A stretch of 64,000 nucleotides of DNA from positions 56,823-120,822 of the forward strand of contig QKWP01000425.1 in assembly GCA_003550325.1 (NCBI GenBank), given 5' to 3'. Positions 10,910-21,035 of this stretch are shown here, in pieces (the first letter of the stretch is position 1; every line of letters starts with the position of its first letter). This DNA is from Gigaspora rosea (lineage: Eukaryota; Glomeromycota; Glomeromycetes; Diversisporales; Gigasporaceae). The translations under genes were made by a program, and so were the position numbers. The notes beneath the pieces were generated by a model. It had not been told where the DNA came from and did no database searches. It saw nothing but the letters and a program-made list of their open reading frames with translations.

Positions 10910-11974
10910 GTGCTCTCTCTTGTAATTTGATCCTTGTATCAATCCTGCCTTGGTGTAGTACTTACTTAATATGGTACGACTAAGCAACAGTCACTGACCT
11001 GAGCCATGAGCTTATATCCTTGCTTAGCCATCTTTCGATCTGTTGTATAATATCAACTCGATGAATGAACACTGCTTTAACCGACTTATAGTTCAGTGCC
11101 CTATCATGGTAAATTAAAGCGACAGCTATTAATGCTTATTTTGTAAACGATCACTTCATAGACAACTTAGCTAATAGACAAGCAAGAATATTTTATAGAT
11201 GATTAACTCACAAATTCATTTCATAGATATTATTTCACAAACAGCTCATTTCACAACATAATTTCATATAGTTAGTAAATAATTGGCTTACATGTGTCAT
11301 GCAGTGGCACATGTAAGCCAATCATTACTTTGATAAAGCAAATTTAATGCATGAAATTTTTAAGTTTATTATAAGATATTCCGGTCATGACCTGCCAATT
11401 GGTAGACTAAGCAACTAGCCGGAATCAGTTAGTTTTAACCAAATTGGAAAGACAATGAACTGACGTGCGCGGAAGTTCATATGAATTCAGATAATTTGAT
11501 TAGTTGTCCACTTGGGAACTCTATGAATAGCGTGCAAGCGTAATTCGTCAGCAGATCTAATATAACGATACAGAAGGCAACGGCAAATCACGCTAGTACG
11601 GAGTGAGATTCGCACACAAATCCTCCCATCCAAGCAGAATCCTGCCGTTTATGGTATTTTCGAAAACTTCATATCAAAGGTCGGCCTGCGTTATGCAGTG
11701 TGGGAAACCACTGACATCTCAAATTCAGTTGATGATGGTGATACCTGGCGCAATCATTGTTGTTATTTCCGGGAGCATGTCCCGTCTTAGTCTGTACATC
11801 AATTGTATTGGTGTATGCTGTGCATTCTCAATAAAATCATTTAATAAAGTTTAATGTTTGGCGCTAAGAGCCAGGTGCATCCAATTAATGATATATAACG
11901 TGCGTGCGATATTTTTGACTATTTAAATTAAAAATTTTTTTTTTTAAAAAAAAATCTAGGTTGCGGGTCAAAAA
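10910..11974. other. Unique-looking stretch with a hairpin, no recognised gene
   Basis: Composition is more balanced than in the neighbours. A near-perfect hairpin at 11282-11322 pairs ATTGGCTTACATGTG with CACATGTAAGCCAAT. The 83-residue frame at 11603-11854 resembles nothing I know and ends near AATAAA-type signals (11830-11850). It could be the 3' end of a transcribed unit, but I do not support a gene. Confidence 0.4.
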
Positions 11975-13150
11975 ATTTATTTTATGTTATGAAAACCAAG
12001 AAATTAACTTTGTATCGCCTTATAATGCTGTGCTATAATAATTTTCTTTAGAATATTAGTATATACTATATAATAAAATGCTTTTCAATCAATCAGTATT
12101 TACAATAAAACAAAGAATTTTAATTTGTTAAAAAGTATTAGGACTAAGTCCAAGAACTTAATCCTAAATTAACATTGGTTGGATTTAATTTCTAGGACTT
12201 ATTATATGAGGACCTAGTTCTTAGGTCTGTGTAATAGGACTTACAAGTCCTAGGACCAAGACCGGACCTGAACTGACTTTACCATCCCTACTTGAAACTA
12301 CTTGGCATAAACTACAAACTAGCATTATTAATGCAGCATTCATACATATTTCTAACAAATAATTTGCTGTACATAACTTTTATCACTCCTTCTCATCCAA
12401 AACTATCCTTTTACACTTTAATTTTAAAAAACTTAATAGTATTATTAAGCAAATAAAATACTCTTTTAATTCGGGTATATCTATTCCTCTTCATCACAAT
12501 TCTACTATTACTTACCTAAATTCAACACATCAACTTCAATTTCCACCAATCCCTTCACTATCAAATCTCATATCTGATTGGATTACTAATACTAAAGAAG
12601 CATGGAAGAGTCTATATCATACATGTAATCTAGAAAATATTAAATATACACGTCAACAAATACTTGAATCTATCAATACCAGATGTTCTAAGCTGGTTAC
12701 TCAGCCTATATCTATGATTAATAGTATTCTTAACCGACATAAAGATCCTGTTAGAATTAACAATATTAAAAGTAATAATACTATTATTACTGAGCCCTCA
12801 ATTATTAAAACACATATTCAGAACCATTTTGACCAATGGACTGCACCTAGACAAATTAATGAACACTTATTTAATTTGTACTGGGCAAATGAATATCTTC
12901 CAAAACAGAATATTGATTCAAATTGGTATTCTAAAGCTCTTCACTCTTTTACTATTGAAGAAGTTCTTGATACTTTATTTCAACTTCCTAATAACAAAGT
13001 ATGTGGCCCTTCTAAAATTAGTTATGAAATGATCAAACATTCTGGAAACAACTGTTTACTTGCTATTATATCTCTTTTTAATTGATGTCTAACAGCCCAA
13101 ACTGTTTCCAAACAATGGAAAGAGAGTTGTATTTTTCCTATCTCCAAAAA

Positions 13151-13340
13151 CCAATTTTTGATGGCAACTTAACTAATACCTGACCTATTAGTTTAGTAAA
13201 GCATATTAGAAGCTTTACTCTATTACAATCACATCATCTTAAATGCTCTATATCTATTTTAGCTTATATGGACNAATTTTTGATGGCAACTTAACTAATA
13301 CCTGACCTATTAGTTTAGTAAAGCATATTAGAAGCTTTAT
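13151..13340. other. Assembly join: 64-bp duplication around a single N
   Basis: The block starting AATTTTTGATGGCAACTTAA occurs at about 13151-13215 and again immediately after the N at 13274. The bases between (CACATCATCTTAAATGCTC and following) match 13815-13860 further downstream in the same LINE. This pattern suggests two overlapping contigs or repeat copies joined by a one-base gap rather than real DNA structure. Confidence 0.7.
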
Positions 13341-14540
13341 ACCAAACTTCTTACTTATAGGCTTAATAAAATATTTACACAATATAACATTCTTTCACCT
13401 TACAACTATATTGTATTACCTGGTAATAGTACTGCTATACTCTATATATCTTTAATAATATTATTGAAGATTCTAATTGCAACCACAAGCCACTTTGGTT
13501 TATATCCCAAGATATGAGCAAAGCCTATGACTCTGTTCAATTTGATCTATTTACTAAATTACTATCCTGTATTTGTATGCTATCACCACTTATTAATATC
13601 TTTTCTAATCTTCTATTTAACCAACACAATCGAGTAATTACAAATCTGGGTCTTACTAATTTTTACTCAGTTAAAAATGGTATTGATTAAGGAGAAACTA
13701 TAATACCCCTTTTTTGAAGAATTTACTATGATCCACTTATTAGCCATATTGCTACTCAGTTCACTGGTTATACTCTACAAACTTCTTGAAAAACCAATCT
13801 TACTTTATTACAAACACATCATCTTAAATGCTCTATATCTGTTTTAGCTTATATGGATGACACTTTATGGATTGCTTCATCTTTAACAGAACTTCAATCA
13901 ATTATCTCTGCTGCTACTTCTTTTTACCAAATGGCAAATATACAAATTAATCCTATTAAATACATTTTCTGTTCTAATTAAAAAGGTACAACCTCTATAT
14001 CATATTTTAATCATTTACTACCTCTTTTATTCTTTAACCAACCCTTCAAATTTCTTGGATGCTGGTTTACTCTTGATAACAAAAATACAAAACAAATAAA
14101 CTTATCCGAGCTAAAGCATCATATCTCATACAAACTGCTAATACTAAACAAATTACAGACAAACAAATTACCTATATTATCAACACTGTTATAATTCCTA
14201 CTTTAGAATATCGATTACATAATATAGTTCTTCTATTCTCTACTTGTACTAAAATTCTATAACAATATTTAAATATTGCCAAACACAAATCACATTTATC
14301 AAAATCTACTCCCAATAGCACTATGCTTAATCCACATTTATACAATATACACAATATATGGGATATACAACTTCAACACCATATTTCTAACTTCTTAATA
14401 CGAATCAATGATCCTAATTTATTAGATATCTCTACTTGTATTAGATTACAGCAACTCCAAAACAACTAATGGTTAACAATTAATATACAACACTACTCTC
14501 CTAATATTGATGGACCTAATAGATTAACTGTTACTTTTAA

Positions 14541-14901
14541 GGGTAGAGTACAACGATCTACATTTTAATAGTGATCATGTTACTAATTTTTTTTACAATA
14601 ACATTCAATTGAATCAGGTGATGATCATATGTTATTGTACGTTATTTATATTGTACTACCTAGGAAAATCTCAAGCGTTCTAGGAAAATTGACAATATAT
14701 ACAAGTAGATTTTTTTAATATAATTTGTGGCTTTAAAGTTTCACTACCATAAATAGAAGGGTTTGACCTATATGCCACAAAAATTTGGCCAAAATTGGAT
14801 ACGTTCTCAAAAATCATTATCAATGGTGTATTTTTGCCCCTATCTAAAATTTTTTTTGTATGACAATCATATATGAAAATGATCGATGTTGTATTCTACC
14901 C
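14541..14901. mobile_element. MITE with TTAA target duplication
   Basis: The ends are GGGTAGAGTACAAC and, reversed, GGGTAGAATACAAC. TTAA lies on both sides (14537-14540 and 14902-14905), as in piggyBac- or Kolobok-type insertion. Ignoring the element and one TTAA, the LINE frame reads on from NRLTVTFK to NPNITWPKVINSGS without a break. The 361-bp interior is non-coding. Confidence 0.8.
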
Positions 14902-17085
14902 TTAAGATCATTCTTTTGCTCAAAAGACTAGAAATCAATATTATAGCAAATCCAAATATTACTTGGCCCAAAGTTATTAATAGTGGAAGCCTTCTACTTA
15001 AACAAATTTTGTAGCACTATCCTAAATACAGAACATTCAAATAACAACTTTGTTATAAACAAATTCTTTACTTAGAGCAACTTTGCTCTGCAGATAATCA
15101 AACTCTTCTTTTATAAAAACATCTTTCACCCAGAGTGCACCATTTATCTACTGGTAAACAATCACTTTGGTTTACTTTTCTAGAGGAAACTATTATTGAA
15201 AACAATATTCACCATTTAATCTTAAACAATTACCAACTTCAAGGTATTAATGCTTTTGCTTATTATACTTGTCATATTCCTTTAAAACCCAAATCATGGT
15301 TTCTTACTTATCTTAACCAGAATATAATTATTGGTAAAGCTCGTAGATATTTTAAGTATTCAAATACTATATTAATTACTCACTGGACTACCAATATTAA
15401 TACTTCACAATCCCAATTATACCCACTTTCTCCTATTTTTTGTATGCTTTACCCAGGCTGCAATTTTAATACTAATCATATTTCCTCTGCATATACAATT
15501 GAAATATTTGCTATACTATCTATACTTTTTTATAGTAGAATTCTACCAAACAAGCAGCTTAACCTTAATGCAAATTATATAGATCTTATTCTTCCTACTG
15601 CTATTAAATATTCTCTTACTATTCCTACACCTCCAACTTTAAATATCTCTGATCATTTAGTTTTTGATCTTTTTCTATTTAACCAAACTTCCCAATTATT
15701 ACAATCATTTGCTGAAAACAATTATAATTATACATCTTTTATCTTCTATACAGATGGCTCTGTTAAAAATATCTGTACTGACCAATATATTCTATGGGTA
15801 TTGGTTGGGTACAACTTCATAACAATCAAATTGTAAATAAGTTTTCAGCCCAACTTAAATACTGGCCCTTTTCATATTACACTGAATTAATTTCAATTCT
15901 ATCTGCTATTGCTATTGTACTACAAAACTCTACTATTCAAATTTTTACTGATTCACAATCAGTTATATTCAAATACATCAAATTTACACACCTTAATCCA
16001 AACTCTCCTAAAAATTCAAATTTACTGCATGGCCTATATGGTATACACTCCTTAATATTATTAAATCTTTTAATATTCAACTCATATTACACAAAGTTCA
16101 AGCCCATTCTAATAACCCTTTTAATAATCATGCTGATCAACTCGTCAATCAACATATCTCTGCTTCTTTTCTTAACTTTAACTATACCAACTCCTATATC
16201 CCTTTTCATACTCTATATTGAGAAAATACTCAAGTTTTACAACCTATATGAAGATTTATTAAAAATATTTGCAAAGCTCATATTATAGCTTTATGGTCCT
16301 TTCAGCAACATACAAATGAATGAACACACTTCACTCACTATTTTGATTGGAACTCCACTTGGTTATATTTTAATAATAATCAAAAAGCTTCAAATAATAT
16401 TACCAACTTCAAACTTAGCAACCTTAAAGCTTTTAAAATTAAATTATTTTTAAATGAACTACCTTCATACTCTTACTTTCACTCAATTTAACCTAACCTA
16501 TTTCCAAATACCAACTGCTTTATATGCAATACTCCTGACTCCTCTAATCACTAGCTTTTTTGTTCTGATACAAACAATATTAACCAGATTATTTTTACTG
16601 CTATTACTAATACTATTAATTCTACAAATTTAGACCTTCCTTCAAATACCATATCTCAACTTATTCAAACTATTTATAATCATCTAGCCTTTTACTTATT
16701 ATCAGCTCTACTTTCTCTTTATTATATTCAACTACACTTAAAGGCTTAATTCCTTCTCATCTTATTCAAGATCTTAGACTTTTTCACTTATCTTCTAAAT
16801 TAGCTTCACAAATTATTATAAAAATTCTTCTTCAAGTCTCTGAATTATCCTATAAACAATTGTAGAAGCCTTACTGTTCCCAATTTGCTTCATGGCGAAA
16901 AACTAATAATATTACTTATCCTTCTTTTACTACTCTTAATATATTACAAATCAAAAAGCAACTATCTTTAAGCAGAACATTTACATAGTTGTCCTTGTGA
17001 CCAATCTGATCAACTCTATATTAACACAAATTCATGTCCACCTATTGGTACAGCTCTTAAGAAGATTAGTTCTTGAACTGTCTAC

Positions 17086-17689
17086 TGGGTTAAATATAGT
17101 TCTCCTATAAATTTTATTTTAACTTTATTAAACTAGGTGAGTCTTGACCACTCTAGTAGGTTTAGGTCACAGATAAATTAGTCTAAGCTTCAATTCTTGC
17201 ATGTAATTTAAATTTTTTATTTATACAAAGAAGTATACTCCATGTAGTAGCTTTTTTAAATTACTAATAAAAATATAAGCAAGACCTCACCTTAATACTA
17301 AAAAAAAAAAATCTTATGATTTACAATAATTTCTATAGATGGTACCACCTAAAGCTAACACCTTTTTATATATAGACATAGCTGTTGTGTAATATAACTG
17401 ACCAATAAAAATGCAGAAAAATTTAATATGAATTTAAATTTTATTAATAAATTTTAAAAGTTTGTTAATAAATTTTAATTTTGTTATATTTTTTTATATA
17501 TAAGTACCAAATTTTTAAACTATATATAACTTTAAATTAATATAACCTTTTAAAATAAGAAATACTAAAAATTTTATTTGTAGATTTGATAGTTTAATCA
17601 AAAAGCTATTAAATTTATAAAAACTTTTTTTAGTTTATTTTATTTTAAAAAAATTATAAAAGTTTAAAAATTTCATAGTTAAAAGTTGA
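17086..17689. other. LINE 3' region and AT-rich DNA
   Basis: The first 225 bases are the 3' untranslated region and A-rich end of the LINE. The rest is AT-rich and without a reading frame of note. Confidence 0.6.
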
Positions 17690-18480
17690 TAGTTTTTTGT
17701 TGTAGCAACTGTAATTAATTTAACTTAATGCACTAAGAAACTTGTTCAGAACCTATAAATACATTAAATTGGTAGTATTGTTTTTTATTTTACTAAAATT
17801 TAAAGAAAAGATATATAATTTTAGATTTTTGATTAAAAAAGTCAAATTTAAGCAACTTTTTTTAAAATTTTAAGTAAAATAAAAATCATACTACAAATTT
17901 AATGTATTTTTAAATTCTGGACAAGTTTACTTGGTGAACAAAGTTAAATTAATTAGTAAAATTTTGTGAATTATATAATTTATTAATAAATTTTATAAAA
18001 TCTTATAATTCACAAAATTTTACTAATTAATTCTAATTTAATGCACTAAGTAAACTTGTTTAGAATCTAAAAATATATTAAATTGGTAATATTATTTTTT
18101 ATTTTACTTAAAACTTAGAGAAAAGTTGCTTAATTTAACTTTTTTTATCAAAAATTCAAAATTATGCATCTTTTCTTTAAATTTCATATAAAATAAAAAT
18201 ACTTCTGCTAAATAAATGTATCTTTAGGTTCTGAATAAGTTTACTTGGTGCATAAAGTAAAAATTAATTAGTAAAATTTTGTGAATTATAAGATTTTATA
18301 AAATTTTATTAATAAAACTCTATAAAATCTAATTATTCACAAAATTTTACTAAATATCTAACTTAATGTACTAAGTAAACTTATTTATACAATAAATTAG
18401 CAGAAATATTTTTACTTTACTTAAAATTTAGAGAAAAGACTTAAATTTGCTTTTCTGATTAAAAATTCAAAATTATGTAT
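17690..18480. repeat. AT-rich palindromic satellite, about 2.3 units
   Basis: Units of roughly 300-340 bp contain AAAATTTTGTGAATTATAAG with its reverse complement, and ATTTTACTTAAAA with its complement, separated by TGCACTAAGTAAACTTGTT. The same unit forms the arrays at 32460-33545 and 33985-35495. Here no hAT ends are seen around it. Confidence 0.7.
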
Positions 18481-18599
18481 CTATTCAAAACCCCAGACAT
18501 CTCTTAGGATAGTGACAGATATTACGTAATATCATTTTACTATAGGGTTACCCCCCTCCCCCCACGTAAGATAGGCTTTAAACCAATCAAATTCGATAA

Positions 18600-20263
18600 T
18601 TTAAAAATTACATTATACTATAAAAATAAATATAATTTTTTTATTAATTTACAAATACAAATATAAAATAATAATTCCAAGTAATGCTATCGCTATTAAA
18701 TCAACTCTATGCAGACCAGGTAATGAATTTTATTTTTGTAAAGTGAATAATAAATTCGGTTAGACAAAGCATTCCTCATTTCAAGAGCGGCATAGTGATA
18801 GTACAAAAAGTAAATAGTACTGTGTAAAGATTTGTCCTTACCCGGATATTATTAAATTACTCAGGTTATTCGGGTAAATTATTATTTTGGATAATCATGG
18901 CAAATTTCTAGCCAGTCCAATCTTTAGCAAAGTGGTCTCCGAACCATTGATATCTAGATTTCAGAAAAAAATTTTTTTTGAAGTTTCTATTCGATTTGGT
19001 TCAAAGATCATGATACTACCAAACTTTTGCATCATCACTATGTCGCTTGAATTGAATACCATACTGTATCAAGATACTGTATGATAGTAATTAATTTGCA
19101 TACGCCAAGAAAAAATCTGATAATGCTCAAATTAAATTACATACCATATATGAAAACACCCATAGTAAAAGCAGAGAATGGGACTAGAGTTGCAGGTGAA
19201 ACTAATCTTCAATGGTGCATCAGATGAAACTGATGCACCAATGGTGAAATTAGAGTTATAGATGAAACTAATCTTCAACGATGTACTAGTTTTCTGGTGA
19301 AATGAATTAGTTAAATATATAGTCACATCCCCTGCTTTTGCTATCTGCTTACCCATATATCAAAAATCAACTGAATTCGATAACTCAAAGTCCATTTGTC
19401 CTTGGAACACACTATGTTGCACATTATATCTAATATTCCGTGAAAGTGGGTGATTAGAGCTTCGATCCTAATTCAACGATCTAGTCAGGTATTGAAAATT
19501 CTAACCCTAAGTCTTGCCAAGTTTCTAAACAAGTAGGATGTCCAAAGTGGAGTAGATCTTATAATATATATTTATTGAATTGACTTTAGGATTAGAATCA
19601 CCTTATATTAGAGATGGATTAAGTTTAAAACAATTATATATAAGCAAAATTGAACTTACCAAAGGTAGGTTTAAACTGCTGTTTTTTGTATTTTCAGGGG
19701 GTTTCGCTTTTATTTCTTGCCAGGGATCATCAAATTCTATAATTTGATTAGCCATATTTCATCCGATTCTGCTTCGCTTTAGACAACCCCTAAACAAGGC
19801 GCATATGCTTGAATTTCCTTTCTACAATATAGATAAAAAAATAAATGTGGTATAGCCATAGCCCCTTAATATAATCAATGCATGGTGCAAAAAAAGAGAT
19901 CTAAACTAAATTTGAACTAGCAAAAAAAAAACCAAAAAATTATTTACAGGGAAAAAGCCTGTGATATAATGCATTCAGATTTGTATAGTTTCAAAGCTGC
20001 AACAAATAAACCTGACAGTAAAATCTCAATAGCTGGAGTTTGCACATTCTTAGTAATTTATGTGTTGTTTGATTACGCCCAATGTGAGATATATCAAGTT
20101 TCAGCCTTGATTCTAAATCACCTGATGTATTTGCTATATGAAATTTTTAAATGCTCCATGAACGTTATTTCAAAACAAAACACGATATTTTTAAGGATTT
20201 AATCAGAATAACGCCCATAGTTGTTATTTCATGATTTTATTAATAATATATGCTGTTTTTCTA
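18600..20263. other. Gene-free interior of the decayed transposon
   Basis: No convincing gene. A short hairpin (GGTGCATCAG 19214-19223 with CTGATGCACC 19230-19239) lies in imperfect GAAACTAATCTTCAA repeats. The 77-residue frame at 19969-20202 has no recognisable motif. Confidence 0.5.
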
Positions 20264-20447
20264 CCAAATTCGTGTCTCAATCAAATTCATATAATTTGAT
20301 GTATCATTGATATCTTATGATCTAGTGATCAATTCTTGATGATTTGAATCGTTTCAATAGGGCAATTCAAATGGTACAAAATCAAAGATTTGATTAGATA
20401 TCAATAATAGATCAAATTATGCGAATTTGATTGAGACACGAATTTAG
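20264..20447. mobile_element. TA-flanked MITE, 184 bp (mariner-like)
   Basis: The inverted ends start CCAAATTCGTGTCTCAATCA and CTAAATTCGTGTCTCAATCA. TA dinucleotides flank both sides (20262-20263 and 20448-20449). It forms a long imperfect hairpin and does not code. Confidence 0.75.
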
Positions 20448-20588
20448 TATAATAAGTAAAATTGTAAAGTAGATCGTGTGGTATAAGTTAGTTGAGATAA
20501 TTAATTAAATAAGATATATTGGTTATATACAAAATAAAGAAGAACTCACATTGTAAAGCGCAAGTTCAGCTGCAAATTATGCAATCTA

Positions 20589-20904
20589 CCGTATATTCCT
20601 GAAAATAAGCAACTCCCTAAAATAAGCAACCTCCTGTTTTTTTTCAAAATTCTCAAAAAATGCGTTAGCAGTTGCTACATATAAAAGTTTTTTTTACTAA
20701 GTAAACTTCAAAAGGTCGATTAAGTAAAGTTGTTCAGCACATAAAAATATACCTACAGTAAAAATTTGGTGTCATTTGGATAACTTTTTATTAGTACGTT
20801 TTTCAATTTTTTCAAAAAACTCAATATTTCAAAAATAAGCAACCCCACGTTTTTTCGTATAATTTTTTGGTCAAAAAAGGTTGCTTATTTTCGGGAATAT
20901 ACTG
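20589..20904. mobile_element. TA-flanked MITE, 316 bp (mariner-like)
   Basis: The ends read CCGTATATTCCTGAAAATAA and, reversed, CAGTATATTCCCGAAAATAA, a Tc1/mariner-like terminus. TA flanks both sides (20587-20588 and 20905-20906). AATAAGCAACC is repeated inside each arm. There is no coding potential. Confidence 0.8.
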
Positions 20905-21035
20905 TATTCTATATAAATCTTAACAAATACATTGAACTTCTGTAAAAAGATTATTTATATAATTAGTCAAAGTTCAAATTAAATAAATTTGTTCAGTTTT
21001 TCATAACTCATTATTTCCATTTTATTTCGAACATA

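Larger units (their letters stand above)
8033..12022. repeat. Inverted repeat arms bracketing low-complexity DNA
   Basis: The left arm (8033-8075) reads TAGGCCATGCAAAATTAATT then TCTTGGTTTTCATAAC. The right arm (about 11975-12022) is its imperfect reverse complement. The ends look hAT-like (TAGGC/TAAGGC), but the 8 bp outside the arms do not match, so an insertion event is not proven. Confidence 0.45.
5994..12290. mobile_element. hAT-ended insertion, 6.3 kb, composite
   Basis: The ends are TAGGGATGGTAAAGTC and its reverse complement, followed inward by many GGACC/GGTCC-like subterminal repeats, a hAT-type arrangement. It is flanked by an exact 8-bp duplication, CTTGAAAC (5986-5993 and 12291-12298). 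No hAT transposase reading frame is visible inside. The interior instead holds a retroelement copy, two hAT MITEs, low-complexity tracts and further inverted repeats. It is either a non-autonomous element enlarged by nested insertions or two ends moved together. Confidence 0.8.
12291..17085 (+). pseudogene. LINE reverse transcriptase and RNase H, degenerate
   Basis: This is the main body of a non-LTR retrotransposon. In order it shows the linker after the endonuclease, the first reverse transcriptase block (NNKVCGPSKISYEMIK near 12985), DMSKAYDSVQFD near 13511, the catalytic YMDD at about 13850-13861 followed by LWIAS, then RNase H with FYTDGSV near 15745, YYTELISILSAI and IFTDSQSV in a shifted frame. 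A further shift gives QAHSNN near 16105. Downstream is a C-x2-C...H...C stretch (FICNTPD) also found in the second LINE. Several stops and frameshifts and a TTAA MITE (14541-14901) inactivate it. The tail at 17200-17310 ends GACCTCACCTTAATAC plus an A run. Confidence 0.85.

Noticed and set aside
8033..12022. A discrete hAT element defined by the TTAATTTCTTGGTTTTCATAAC arms
   Set aside because: The arms match but the flanking octamers (ATACAAGT and TAATGCTG) do not, so I list it only as an inverted repeat.
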